Assembly (NCBI GenBank): GCA_014871385.1
Contig: CM026421.1
Location: 22,310,865 to 22,374,864 of the forward strand
DNA length: 64,000 nucleotides
Direction of reading: 5' to 3'
DNA from: Ceratodon purpureus
Lineage: Eukaryota; Streptophyta; Bryopsida; Pseudoditrichales; Ditrichaceae
Part shown: positions 48,272 through 61,017 of the stretch, piece after piece
Position numbering within the stretch: position 1 is the first letter of the stretch
Layout: every line of letters begins with the position of its first letter
Translations under genes and position numbers: made by a program
The notes under the pieces: generated by a model
What the model saw: the letters and a program-made list of their open reading frames with translations, nothing else
What the model was told of the DNA's origin: nothing
Database searches by the model: none

Positions 48272-51200
48272 TTAGAGTTCCAAGGTTTCATAGTCAGAAT
48301 CGACTACAGGGGCGTCCACCTCGACACCGGTGTCTTCGACCTCCTCCGCATCCGACAAATCTGCCACCTCCTCCTCGTCTCTACGTATCTCTTCTTCTTG
48401 TTCAAGATCAATTTCATGGTCGTTGACTACCTTCCTTCGTCTCACGTAAACCTGTGTCCTATCTTCTTCGTTACCATCTTCATCCTCTACCCGGTCCCTC
48501 TCGCTGTCAGACTTGTCGTCGTCGTCAACAATGACCTCGTCTATAGCGTCCTCTTCCGAAGTACTGTTGGGCGTTCCGTAAGTTGGCGGTATATCCGGGA
48601 CTGAACTCTGAAAAACCCTTGTTCGTCGCTCCTCTGCATCTACGACCAACTTCCAATGCTTGTGCAGCCTGTCCTCCACCAGGAAAACCTGGTTGCATTC
48701 CGAGGGGTACACAAAAGGCTCGTGTTTTTCCAAATGAGATTTCATGAACTGCTTGGCTAACACACGGTTAATACCGCATTCGTCTGTGATCACGGTCGTG
48801 CTGGGCCGCCTTGTAGAGACGTTATTCTGCCACCAGTTTCCACGTATCATGGTTTGCCGTAAAGAGTCATAGTCCAATGACATGATGCTGTCCACCTGCC
48901 CAACGAACTCCACCTTTTCAGGAAGTCCCATGTCAAAGTAAGCCGTTATGTAAGAGTCGCTAGTGGTTTTCTGGCCGTTGTCACGGCTAGCTATCCTAAA
49001 ATGACGTCCTTTTGACCACATGGCAGAGTAGTAACGTGCGCTGGCCACCGGCCCGGCACTTAGATCCAATACATCCTGTGGAACGTACTCTCCGGACTCC
49101 AACGCTGCTAGAACAGCTGGCCGAAGCCAGTGTCGAAACGAAGGGGGCGCGCTGCTATGCATTACCGTATCAGAGTATTTATCCCGCCATCCTGCCAGAC
49201 TAGGGTGGTTTTTTACAACAAACGAGTGAGCCTGCTCAAACACAACATCACTCATCCTCTTCAGCACATACCTTTTCGGTAAAAGCTCATCCGCCATCTC
49301 TAAATTCTCTTCTAGACTCCACAGTTTACGTGCTTTTGGATCCAGGAGAGTTGAGTACTCTGTAGCCATTACCATGGCCTCGTAACTGATATATCCCTCT
49401 GCCATGCTTGACTCCGGACGGGCATGTTGGCGAACCCATTCCTTTAATTTCTTCATGTACCTCTCGACGAAGTACATCCATCGGTAATGGACAGGGCCTG
49501 CGTTGAAAATGTCCTGAACTAGGTGGACCATAAGGTGTGGCTGGATATCGAAGAAGGTAGGCGGTAAAACCATTTCCAGCAAGCAAGCGATCTCGAACCC
49601 CTCCAGTTCCAGCCTTGGTAAATCCGAAATTTTTATCTCCTTAGCACAGACATTTTTGAAGAAATGGGAAACTCGGTATATCGCATTTCTTACCTGAAGA
49701 GTTAGAGTGCCGCGGATTGCTATCGGAAGATAATCATGGAGAATGTTGTGCCAATCGTGTGTCTTCATCCCCACAATTTTCTTGTCCTTGAATTTGTGCG
49801 CCATTGATGAACCGTAGTTTGATGGAGCCTTTATGTTCGCAATGGTTTCAGTAACAGTCTTGAATTCTGTTGCGGACCACACCCAGGGTGCTTTTGCATA
49901 TTTATATGACGTGGCACCAGTCCTTTCATCGACTGTAACTTCTTGTGGGGTGTGCAATGCAGGCATTCTATTCTGCGCCTTCAACTCCTCCCTAACAGCA
50001 TGTCCATCTGACTTCGCACCATTTGCACTGGATAAGGTCTTCAGCAATGCAACACATATATTTTTTTCTATATGCATGGTGTCAAGTAGGTGTGGTGATT
50101 TAAGATCCTGGCAAAAAAAGATATGAATTAAACAATATTAGTCAGCTACTGTGCATTGGATTTTCATGAATCCATTCGATCGAACTAGACCACTCCTCAG
50201 TGGATACGTGCTCTAGGAAAGTAAATCCGCGATATAGGCTAATCACCCCAAATATAAGCACTACGATAGTCATGACCAGAGATGCAGTAAGACATGGGGG
50301 AGCCTCCTGAGCTCCACTCGAAAAGCCTATATTTAATCTAATAAAGTGAACTATGAATAGAATATTGTTTGTGGTTACCGTTAATGACTCCATGCTTCAT
50401 TAAGAACACGTACAGCATTATCGATTGACTTTCCTAGACAACTTACCTTAAAATATGGCAGATCGTAAAAACATGACAATTTGTTGATCCCAGTACTTTT
50501 CGCAGGTATTCCACTTTCCTCCTCGGTCCTTACATTTCTCTGCCATTGCTCGTACCAAAATGTTTGATCTGGCGATCGGGGACTGTTTCGTGTGTCCACT
50601 TTCCCATCGAATAGTTGTGAGAATCCCTCTCTCCGGAATCTGTGCCGGGGGGGTAAATATTTCCTGTAACCCATGTATACTGTTTTCCGTAACGACTTCG
50701 AATAATGGGACTCAAAGTCCGAAGGATGGCAGCGTGGGCAAGCTTTATATCCTGAAACTTGCAATCCAGAGCAGAGTCCATAACCTGCACATATGGCTGA
50801 CAATGTAAATATTTAAAAAGGGAGGAAAACCACCGATACAACACTGTAAACTCACATACATGGTAAATGTTATGATATACAAGAACAAGAACCTGTCACA
50901 ATAAAAAACCAGTTTCACTTCCAACAGATTTGCACCTGGCCAGTCGTGTATTGTCCAAACCAACATAGCTCGTAGTGTGAACTTATCCTTCCCTTCTGGG
51001 GAAGTCACATCCTGCGCTGGAATACCACTCACCCAAAGTAGCTTTAACTCGTCAATCAAAGGCTGCATGTAAAGATGCACGTCTTTTACCTTCTGTGGAC
51101 CTGTGTTTAGGGGGGCAACAACAACTGTGTTATTTGAAAAAAAAAATTAAAAAAATAAGAGAAAAAGAATTGTGGTCTAATAATCTCGTTACATACTGCT

Positions 51201-53439
51201 CCTAAGAGAAGAGTGATTTTTAATGCATGAAAGAGAATATTAAGGGAGGTCGAACCTGGTATTATAGTGGAGAGGATCACGTGGGTAGATTTTGTAGACA
51301 TCCACGGTGGTAAATTCAACAGGGACAATAATATGGGCCACGTGGAGTGGCTTAGTGAGTTGTGTCCGTGGGGATTGAAGCCATCCATCGCGAGACTCAG
51401 AAAAATGCTACGTATGTCGTAATCGACGCCCAGTTGTTCTCGTAGCAAGCCTTCTGCATGTTGGAATGCTGCTCCATCAGCTGGTACCCTCAAAACCCCA
51501 TCGGTAGATCTATGGAAATAATACCACTGCATAAGCCTGGCAAACGTCGGGCTCCTATATAGGCTCTGTAACCTCGGTGATAGGGGGAAATAATGAAACT
51601 TTTTTCTGGGAACTGTTTTCTTTTTCAAGTCATCTCGGTACCGGCTGAGGCCACACTCTGGCATCGTGCAATGTTGTAAGTTTTCACTAACTGGACCATA
51701 GTAAATGAAGTTGTCGCAGGGGCAGCAGTCAATTGTGATATAGTCGAGCCCACATTCCGTTATAACTTTCCGAGCCTCCGTACGCGAGCGTGGCATGTTG
51801 TTCACAATACCTTGACCGGAAGGTGCCACATTGTCAGCCATCCCCCTGAACCAGTCGTCCATTGCCAAGTTCGAATGTCTATTTTTAGTTTGCAAACCTA
51901 ATGCCCAAATAATGAAGTTAAGTCGACTCTTCTTCGAACCAGTGAATATGGGAGTCGAAGCCTGCTTCACAATATAGGGCACTTCATCGTCTTCTGCAGA
52001 ACTTCGATTAGGAGATATGTTCTCCGAACCTATACGGGCTAAATTGATGAGGATATGAGGAATCACCTCTTCTTCGCCCCAAGGTGAGTCGGAACGGTTA
52101 CCTTCATTGTCGTTGTCGTCTACGTCGTTACCATCTGGAAAAGTTGCAACGCCAATTGCGGGCAGGTCAATTGGCCTGGGATTCCCAAGATCATCGCCAC
52201 AGCCGCCAATGGCGTTGCTATTCAGGCCCTCGAGATACAAGTCCTGCAAGTAATCCGCTGCGTCAAAAAGCATTCCCAGTAAAAATCACCATGTATGCAT
52301 CAAAATGACGTTGCCATTTCTGCTGACGTCATCTATATAAAGGCCCACGTTTGGTCTACAAAACACTGTGGACTATCCAATTTTAAAAAAAATATATATA
52401 TATATAAAGGAATAAGGGCGAATGAAATAATACACAACTGGAGATGTTACTGACTAATTGCAAAACTTCTCCAACTACTTCATTTGTGAAAAAAAAAATA
52501 CTTTATTTGTGTCCAAACAAAAACTTTATTTGTGTCATTAAAGAGGTTTATTTCTGTCAGAAAAAAAAGAACTTTATTTCTGGAACAAAAACATAAAGGG
52601 GGAAAGCGAAAAAGAATAAAAATAATAAAAATATACTCCATCTATTTATAATACAATAATAATGAAAAAAATAAAATAAAAATTAAATCGTTTCCAGAAT
52701 GAATGGGAAGGAGGTTCTAAATTGAAAATAAGATAAGGAGGGAACTAGTAGTGGACCGTGGACTGTATTGTGACAAGAACCCTTTCAGAACGAAATATTT
52801 ATGTTTAAATAATAATGTAATATATATTAAGAAGAATGGGATCGTACAACTGATGCATGAAGGCTGGGAATACAATAATTAGGTGAATATGAAATATGCC
52901 CATATGGATACTAACAAAAACAGACGTGTGCATCGCTGAACCATGTAATTTACTACAGAGGATATATAAGGCCAGGTTCAAGATTTTGTATTGTGTATGG
53001 AATTCTTTTTAGGATGAAGGTATATCATTTTAAGTTACACAGGGAAGCAGAACTGACATAGTAGAAAAATTCCAATGGAAGACGTCACGCAAAAGGGTTC
53101 CACCACATGGTAAAATGACAACAAGGGGTTCCCATCTCAGAATTGACATACCTTGTAACGAGTTCCCATAGAGTGCAATTTCAAGTGATTGCGAACCGTA
53201 GAGGATAATCGTGTAGACGGCATAGGACTTTTTTCGCACCGTAAACAGGGACACACGATCCAGTAATGGCCAATATTGGTGTTATGCTCTTCTGCATCTT
53301 CTACTGCCTCAGGTGGTTTGCGTCGTCCGAAGGTAGGATCATCTGGCTCCCTCTGGCCCTGAGTTTCCGCTTCCATTGGCTCGTTAGTGTGAACAACCTC
53401 ATACCTTTGTGGATCGTATCCCCTTCTCTTCCTCCCCAT
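48272..53439 (-). CDS. CACTA transposase (TNP2 family)
   Basis: Five exons on the minus strand: 53152-53439, 51256-52243, 50936-51100, 50447-50784, 48272-50107. All phases agree, giving 1204 aa. Residues ~50-96 are the transposase-associated N-terminal domain (CPCLRCEK...RNHLKLHSMGTRY). Residues ~220-480 are the TNP2 core start (GLDYITIDCCPCDN, YFPLSPRLQSLY, DGVLRVPADG, LAMDGFNPHG, YMQPLIDEL, VWTIHDWPG). Then come SGYKACPRC, VYMGYRKYLPPRHRFR, DTMHIEKN and HDWHNILHDYLPIAIRG, then DUF4218- and DUF4216-like parts (YFDMGLPEK, DYDSLRQ). The C-terminus is very acidic. By family it binds and cuts the element ends. The junction of exons A and B (908-nt intron) is the least certain. No stops or frameshifts. 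Confidence 0.92.
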
Positions 53440-54410
53440 TTTATCCCTGTTACAATATGAAGCAAATTGTTAGTAATTGAGGGTACCCTGAGAGACCTGA
53501 AATAGCTATTTCTAGATGTACTAATATTAACCTAGCTGCTAATGGTCATGTACACTTTACTTAACGGCCCACTCTACAAGCATTTAAAGGTCTAATTATA
53601 ACAGCCACGGGATATTATATCTGATTAGAAATCTAAATGGGACGTTGCTCATTATGCAGCAACTAGGCCATGCTGTTATTTCAGTAATGATGCGAAAGTA
53701 ATTTCCCTATTCTTGCACTCCATGAGTGTGTATTAATATGAAGTACCCCTACAGTGGGCTATTGGATGAAAGGCAGCCAGGAAAATCGTGACCTCTGCCA
53801 GAGGCCGTTAGTGATGACTCGTCGTCATTACATGGGTCGCGACACAGTTGCTAAAACGATCACTCACTTTGTACACCAAATATCACGTAAATTTAGTCAG
53901 ACTTGTTTTGGATTGCCCAAGTGCAGCGTTGCTAGTTCCCGTCCTTGTAACTGAGAGAGGTAACCGACCTGGTGTGCATCTGGCAGTATTGGTATCGAAA
54001 AGTTCCAACTGACATTGAAGTCACTTAGTTCCTATGTTCGTAATGCGAAGAATGTAGTGCAACGGTTCAGAGAGATCAGTTCTAGCTAATTCGGAAAACG
54101 AGTATGGCGAGGTGTAGTCGAGGGTGACGGTCCACTGATTTGAACGTGGGTATTGTCTGCAGGGTTTGGTGACGTTGTTTTGGGAAGGAGGTTCGCATAC
54201 ACAGGCTAAGACACTATATCGTAAGTGTGAGTAGGTCCTGAAAGACCGCATTTGACATTTCTAAAATCTTGCTACCTTTCCGTTGATACGGTGCTATCTG
54301 GAAGACATTGAAATTCCTAAGTCCTCGGTTTCGTAAAACCTAGTCCCAGTTCTGTGTTTAAGTTGTGGTGTGCACCCCGTGGCTCTTTCTTCTGCAGACT
54401 TCGGGATAAC
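53440..54410. promoter_or_regulatory. divergent promoter region of the CACTA genes
   Basis: About 970 bp lie between the start codons of the transposase (minus) and the TnpA-like gene (plus). A TTCTTCTGCAG acceptor-like site just before the plus start suggests a 5' UTR intron. No other motif was assigned. Confidence 0.55.
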
Positions 54411-56835
54411 ATGACGGGCCACGGTATCAAGGGCGGCGGCGGGAAAAATCGCTCTAGTAAGAGGAAGAGGGAGAAGAGGGAGAAGACGAAGACCAAGAGG
54501 GAGGTGTTGCCCGTAGACGGACAGAGACAGAAGAAAGAGAAGTCCAGAAGAAACCGCACTACTGCTGCATCTCCCAGTGAGCTCGAACATACGGCAGATG
54601 GACCCTCAAAAATCCCTGCGCGGGGTGATACGGTACCGCAGTTACCTCCCGACATTGTCCGCGTAGAGCATGTGGAAGGCGCTGGCTTAGAGGAGAGACC
54701 GAGGAAGAGGGGCAAAGGAGACGACGGAAGAGGAGTCCATATAAACCAGGACTCTCATGCACCAACTTCCTTGGTCCATCCGACAGAGGAGCCATCGGCG
54801 ACTTGTTACAGGGGGGATCCGCATGGTTCGCGGGAGCCCAATGATATGAGCGATAACGACCCCATCATCGTCCAGACGCTGCTGTCGGCAGTCAGTACCG
54901 GAGTAGTGGAAGGCCTCCGAAGGGAAAAGCTGCAGACAGCGTTTGACACAGTTGCGTCTGCTCCTATGCACGATGTAGAGGCATCAAATGTGGCGCCGAC
55001 AGCAGAGAAACCCACGCCACCAGCTCGGGAGTTGTCGATGACGGGGCTAGTGACGGGTCTCCCTAAACCGCAGTACAGACCTACTGTAGCAGAATCCATT
55101 GTTCCTACCGTCGCCGATAGTGCATTCGTCCAAAATGAAGACAGTATACGGAAGTTCGCTGAGCTGGAGCGGGCGTTTCTCTTGCTGCACAGTCTACACC
55201 CTCATGAGCGAGATGCCTTTCTAAAGACACATGACTTATTCGGGCAGGGGGGAGACACTCGAAAACCACGCGATGAATCTGCATCTCCGAAGACTCCGGA
55301 GCCTCGCACTATATTCCATACAGCGGAGACGGTGGAGACAGCATGCCCTCAGGCGGAAGTGAACTCAACCAATAATGCAGACGAAGAAGAGGAGGTACCT
55401 GTAAGGCCGCTTGAATCACCGGAGTTTCTTGACCTTCCAGAGTCGCCACATGGAAGTCCCGTATCCACGCAGGTTAGGAAGGAGAATAAAAAGAAGGAGA
55501 AGACCAAACGATCGTCAAAGAAGAACAGAGATGGGGAGGCGAATAAGCAGAAGGATATGCGTCCGGAGGAGGGAGATTGGAGATTCACGGGGAATGAAGG
55601 CACTGGCGGAATCCCAGAGCAGCATTCAGCGAAGAAGCGGCACGAGGAGGGACGATTTATAGCAACCAAGCGCAGTCACGGAAGCCACGCAGCCGGTGAT
55701 AATATCGTCACGCAGCCGAATTGGAGTGACTCAGAGGATTTAGCCACGCCCTCGGTAAGGGGGGGTACTTCAAAACACGGGAAAGACAGTGGTGGAAAGC
55801 TGGACTCGAAGAAAAAGTCCGGGAAGAGTAACCAGAAGGGGCGCGGTAAAAAAGGAGAGCGGCTCGGAACGGGCCGATCGACTGGTGGACAGTCGTTGCA
55901 TTCATCAGATTCGGAGAAGGAGTCTGAGGCGTCGTGGGCATCAGTCAGGGATGTACCACCCTGCGAAATGAACACTGTGGGGAGTCCTAGCGGAGCTTTC
56001 TGGGACCACATGCGACCCTATGTTTTTGACAGGGGTGCCTCTCATTTCCCGTGGCACATTGACTGGAATAAGCAAGATGAGAACCTCCGGGCTAGGTTTC
56101 TCATACGTCTTCGACAGAAGTACCCTGGCCCTTGGGATGCGAAGGGAGTAATGGCGGAGCTCGGGAATAACCTGCGGGAGAGAAGGAGTCGACTTAAGAA
56201 GAGGTTCAAGGTGTACAATGATCCGAAGAAAGTCAGCAGACCGAGGGGGTGTACCTTGGAGTCCTGGCGTTTAATAAACAAAGAGCGTCATGACCCGAAG
56301 AAGAAGGCGAAGTCTGAGAAGTGCAAGGCAGCAGCTGACAGCAGGGTTGCTAAGGTTGGATTTTCGCATCGCTGCGGTAGAGGAGGATACAGGGCCATTG
56401 TTGAGAAGTTTGTGAGTATCTCAGAGGACCACTCTCCACTATGTATGAGCTGTTTTGTTATCATTGTCTCACATTTTTCATTTTTGTAGTGGACCTATGT
56501 AGAACTGAGTCCATTTAAATATACATTTGCTTACAATGCAGGAACAGCAATTCAAAAGGCCACCGACGTCTCTTGAGATCGAGTATGCTAGAACGCATGC
56601 CTACGCCGGCCTAGAGGAGAAGACGAAGAGAGAGATAAAGAGAATGAAGCGGCAGACAAAGAAAGACACAACGGACTTGGAGGAGGAGTCGGCAGAAAGC
56701 GACGATTCGAATGAGTCTTCATCAGGGGAGACGGACTCAACAGGCGACAGCAGCGGGTCCAATCAGGGCACAGACTCCAGCCAGAGCTCCGAGAATGAAG
56801 AAGAGAGTGACGATATCGAGGAGGGCAGCGATTGA
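54411..56835 (+). CDS. CACTA TnpA-like protein (Transposase_24 domain)
   Basis: Two exons, 54411-56411 and 56542-56835 (donor TTT/GTGAGT, acceptor AATGCAG), give 764 aa. The N-terminus is highly basic (SSKRKREKREKTKTKRE). The middle (residues ~180-560) is low-complexity with Lys- and Asp/Glu-rich blocks. Residues ~600-700 (ENLRARFLIRLRQKY, LRERRSRLKKRFKVYND, LESWRLINKERHDPKKKAKSEKCK, HRCGRGGYRAIVEKF) match the plant Ptta/En/Spm Transposase_24 pattern, with the domain spanning the intron. The C-terminus is Ser/Glu/Asp-rich. By analogy with maize TnpA it should bind the subterminal AGCAACGT repeats and regulate transcription and excision. An upstream in-frame Met (54354) is possible, but I prefer 54411 because of the AG just before it. 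Confidence 0.85.
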
Positions 56836-58396
56836 ATTTTAAAACTACAAGAACTAACTGTTGATCGCTTTGTGGATAAGAATATTTTGCAGAGATGATG
56901 GATTACTCTCGGACCCCGTAGAATTCGGGGTATAACAATATATTAAGCAGGGGTCAGGGCATTGGAAGGGAAATTTTAATAACATTTGACCCCTCTGGTA
57001 CCATAACTCATGAAGAAGAAACATCTACTGTCTGACCAAGAACATACAGGCCACGGCTCATCCAAAGACAACTCTTTGTGGAGACTATTTTCTTTTTGGT
57101 CACTTCCATACTTTTGACACACAGTAGTCCCTGAATTGCAGTGCCCTTCAGTCCTTGAATGAACACTTACACTTATTGTAGGACTGGAAGTTCCTTGCCC
57201 GTCTAGGTGTATATTAAAAACCTACTTTTATGATTGTGTTGCATGTTCTTATGATCACAGTGGTCCATCTGATCTTGCAGGTTCGGCTTTGAAGATGAAA
57301 GAGCATATCACATGCATGTTACAGCGATGGGTTACTCCAAGTGTCATTAGATATGTAGATGTTGCATAGTGTTATTTTAGAGCAATGTAAATAGGCCGTA
57401 GCGTTACTTAGACCTGGTTGTGAAGAACTTGCCATTGTATTAAAAAAATTAAAAATAGGAATACTCCAAAAAAAAGTTCCGGAATGCTGGTTAATTGAGC
57501 CCCTGCACAGTCTATCACACAATTGTATCAGAACTAATCCTGATATTGTCCACTTTATATTTTATTTTACCACCAAACCCAAATAAAAAAGTAGGCAGAG
57601 GGTAATATTACATGAATGTACTTTAACTTCAATTTTTTTATTTTATTTAATTTTTTTATTTATTTTTAACATGAGACCCAAATCAGTTACCTCAAATAGA
57701 ATGGGGATATTTTGCGACCACTCCGATAAACTAGCCCCCCTAATTTTGGGAACGGAAATGAAATATAGGCGGAAGGTAATATCAAATAAAATTACGTTTA
57801 CCTCAATTATTAATTTTACATTTTTTTTTTTTTTTCACATGAGACCCCACTCTGTTACCTGAAATAGAAGGGGGATATTTTAGAACCACTCCGGAAAACT
57901 AGCCCCCTGAATTTTTGGAACGAAGACATTCCACCCCTCTCCACCATCTTCGGGGATGCATGACATATGCCAACACGGATAGATCTATGCTGTGCCGGTA
58001 TGGATACCACAGAGTTGATACCCGGGTGTATGTCCAAATCATATATCCGCTCAGCATGTGTATTGAAAACCGGCACCTTGATGCAACCCCGACATCAATA
58101 TACATGCTACTCGGATATCCCGGGTATATCGGCACGTGTCACCCCGGAAGGTAAACCGCTGAACCGGACGAACGAGGCAAATCCATGACGATGAAGCCCA
58201 ATGGATGATCCCGTCGCCACTTCTGACGCCCCCTAATACGGCACATGGTAACGGGGTTCTCGATGGCGTACGCGTGATTGCAAACAAAGCAATGCCCTGG
58301 ACGTCATACCTTCCGAGCAACGTCCCAGGTAGGGCTTATAGCAACGTTCTGGAGTTCCCATGTAGAAGAGGTTTCTTCGCTATTTGCAACGGCAGG
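56836..58396. other. CACTA right internal non-coding region
   Basis: 3' flank of the TnpA-like gene, containing a two-copy direct repeat (57592-57921) and the right subterminal repeats. Small ORFs here are not credible. Confidence 0.6.
57592..57921 (+). repeat. two-copy direct repeat, ~165-bp unit
   Basis: Copies starting TAGGCAGAGGGTAATATTAC and TAGGCGGAAGGTAATATCAA share CATGAGACCC, GTTACCT, AATAGAA, GGGGATATTTT and AACTAGCCCCC in order. Diverged. Confidence 0.88.
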
Positions 58397-58405
58397 GACG
58401 TTGCT
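58317..58405. promoter_or_regulatory. right subterminal AGCAACGT repeats
   Basis: Copies at 58317 and 58340 (plus strand) and inverted in the terminal repeat at 58397-58405. They match the left subterminal motif. Confidence 0.78.
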
Positions 58406-58428
58406 ACGACCCCCATATTCTAGTAGTG
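58397..58428 (-). repeat. CACTA right terminal inverted repeat
   Basis: Perfect 32-bp complement of the left end, ending ...TCTAGTAGTG at 58428, followed by the ATT target duplication. Confidence 0.97.
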
Positions 58429-58431
58429 ATT

Positions 58432-59241
58432 GACATGCACCAACAAGAGTTTCGCATGGCCATGCGAAATTGAATTCTAATTCACACATTTCGTTGTGAT
58501 GATCGACTCTTCGTTGGCAAGTATTTCTTTGCTGCGCAACATAAGGGCAGCATGAACATTGCTGCGCAATATTAGGACAGGTTACCATATCTGCCAGATC
58601 CGTTTCTTGCAATTCAGGAAATTAATAACCTGCAAGTGAGAACTTTTTATGCCACTTGATTCATGAACTCAACATGCTTCAGATCCACAGTTCGATCATG
58701 TGTCCACAAGAATGCTCATCCCAGTCTCCCATTACAAAGTGTACAAAGCGTACAAAGCAGTGCACCTTCGCTGGCCAATGCAGATCATAAGTTCACAGTT
58801 TTCTCATGTCTGTCAAGATCATTCATTTTTATTGAACAAATTTTACACGACCTAGAATGGGGCCGCCTTGCAACAAAGTGAAATAATATCTCACCTCATA
58901 ACATATCCTACCCTTCCAAAAAATACTTTTATAGCACTTGATGGGCTTTACGAGAAACTCAAACACAGCTAAAAGTTTCTTGGCGAATGAAATAGTTCTA
59001 TGAGCAAACCCAAAAGTTAGATTAATAAATTCGGATCGAGGATAGCACTAGCACTGATTAATCACCTTGCAGGTTAGATATCATGCTTACATCCTCAGAT
59101 GTGGTCTAGTAAGTGTGAGACTGACCCCCTCATGTTGCAGCGATTGAGTTGCAACTCTGGGGCACGATGCGTAGACATCTGCAATCTTCTCGGTGTCCAG
59201 GCCTGTTCAAAACTGGGAGTAGCTGAGTTGAAGGTGAGGGT
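58432..59241. other. intergenic, no gene recognised
   Basis: Holds a perfect 20-bp palindrome (58450-58469, TTTCGCATGGCCATGCGAAA) about 20 bp from the CACTA end, and the 3' flank of the pectinesterase gene. Confidence 0.55.
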
Positions 59242-61017
59242 CTAATTCTTGGGCTTCTTCGTCTTAATCTTCTTGCCGATGTACTTCTTCAGCCATGTTT
59301 TGCCATTGATGAAGTGCACAGTCAGAAAAGGTTTTGCTTCCTCGGCTGTAAGCTCTCTCACCCACGCCACTCTCTCGTTGGTGATTGCTCCTGGACCCTT
59401 GCAGTTGTACTGAGCATAGAACACCTTCCTGTAAACATGACAAAGGAGGAAATTTAAATATAAACTTACATTGAAAATTATATGCTGTTGAGATAAAATG
59501 ATAACTACTCAATTAAAAGTGCACTGTTGAGATTTTATTATTATTTTGGTAGGATAAACTACACTAGGTGAAGGACAGGTAGTTACGTTTGGCGATCGGA
59601 GTAGCCGAAATCCGACCAACCAGGTGGGTAGACGATGTTGTCCATCCATGTGTAGGAGTACACAGTACGAGAGTAGTTCCCCCATGCCCGTCCCAAGTAG
59701 ATAGGACCACTGCCGGTGAGGGATGCATCCACAAACGAGAATCCGGTGTTCATGTGTGACTCGTTCCTCTTCTGGGCCGTCACTGAGCCGAATGTCTTAG
59801 CTACAGAATGCAGATGGCAGTTCTGAAAAGAAAAAGGCCCCAAAAGTTAAGAACATCAATATGCAGTACTAGTTATGTGCTAGAAAAGCCCATGGTATTA
59901 GTACTGATCCAATGTGATTATGTGCTAGTGATTTGCAGGTGATTGCAGATATTGATATCAAATTACCTTGTACAAGCTGCGGCCATTGCCAAAAACAAAA
60001 TCGATGGAGCCATGGATGTAGCAGTTCTCGAAGTAGTGCCGGCCTTTGTGGTCATACAAAGTGTCCTGGAATCCATAGAATGAGCAGTTGTAGAAAGCAG
60101 CCCTGTCACCGGTGATGCGCAGTGCCACTGCTTGCTTCAGTACAGAGCCTGGAGGTGGTTGGGGCGCCGTATTCTGCACAATATGGGGAGTCATGTTATT
60201 CCCATGTCAAATATCACACTAAAATATCTCTCCAAAAAACTAACTCTGCCATGCTCTTTGCAATGGAACTAAAGTACATATGCATGCTTACAAAAATGGT
60301 TGCTTACTCTGAACTGGATATTTTCGGCAATGAAGTATTGGGAGTTCACTCCCACAGTGGCACTCTTGTAAGTCTTCAGCAGCTGGTCGTCATCATCGAA
60401 GTCACCAGCTTTGTCACCCCACTGAATAATAGTCTTCTCTTGGCCATCCCCGAGAAAGGAAATGTATGGCTTGGAAGCATTGATGAAAATCTTCTCCCTG
60501 TCAATCAAACATAATCGGCACAGATCATAAGAAGATGGCATGACGTTCAATTAAACTATCATGTGACTCTTCAATAAACTGTTTGGTTTTTAAAAGGGTA
60601 AGAGGAGTATAAGATGGATGCTTACTCGTATACGCCCTCTCTAATGTGAATGATGGTGCGGTGCTTGGTGTGCTCGGCTATGGAGTCGAGAGCAGCATTG
60701 ATGGTGGTGAAGTCATCCTTCCCGGACTTGGAGACAGTGATCTTCTTACTCTTGCCTTGTGGCTTTGGAAACTTCACGAACATCCCTGCGCTGGCTCCCG
60801 ACTTGGGTCCATCCGGGTGGCTGTCTGGCTGGGCTACGTAGGAATTATCATAAGGTGAGTCGTACTCTGGATCGGCATCTGAGCCAGAGGTCTCGGCCAT
60901 AAACTTAAGCCAGTTGGTCATGGAGTCATCTTCTTCTCCAGCAACGGCTATGAAAGCGGTACAACAAACGACTGCGAGGAGGATCAATAGCAGAGGTTTT
61001 CTGCATAAGAGTCCCAT
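59242..61017 (-). CDS. PME: pectin methylesterase, secreted
   Basis: Five exons on the minus strand: 60626-61017, 60308-60497, 59967-60173, 59587-59822, 59242-59428. All phases agree, giving 403 aa. The start [19 protein letters not shown]... is a clear signal peptide. Residues ~23-85 are a short spacer without a PMEI-type inhibitor pro-domain. The catalytic domain starts at [15 protein letters not shown]. Key residues visible are Q208 ([10 protein letters not shown]), Q230-D231 (GFQDTLYD, acid/base), D252 ([10 protein letters not shown], nucleophile), R308 and W310 ([13 protein letters not shown]). The C-terminus matches [13 protein letters not shown]...[17 protein letters not shown] and ends in a Lys-rich tail. 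It removes methyl esters from cell-wall homogalacturonan, altering wall stiffness and calcium binding. No lesions. Confidence 0.94.

Larger units (their letters stand above)
43319..58428. mobile_element. complete CACTA (En/Spm) DNA transposon, 15,110 bp
   Basis: Both ends begin CACTACTAGAATATGGGGGT when read inwards and pair perfectly for 32 bp (43319-43350 with 58397-58428). The 3 bp on each side are ATT (43316-43318 and 58429-58431), the expected CACTA target-site duplication. Subterminal AGCAACGT repeats occur at both ends. Inside are a TNP2-domain transposase (minus) and a Transposase_24/TnpA-like gene (plus), divergently arranged and both apparently intact, plus about 5 kb of non-coding or cargo sequence on the left. 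All structural requirements for mobility seem present; activity itself cannot be judged from sequence. Confidence 0.95.

Noticed and set aside
48152-48604. 150-codon plus-strand ORF
   Set aside because: Antisense to the acidic C-terminus of the TNP2 transposase.
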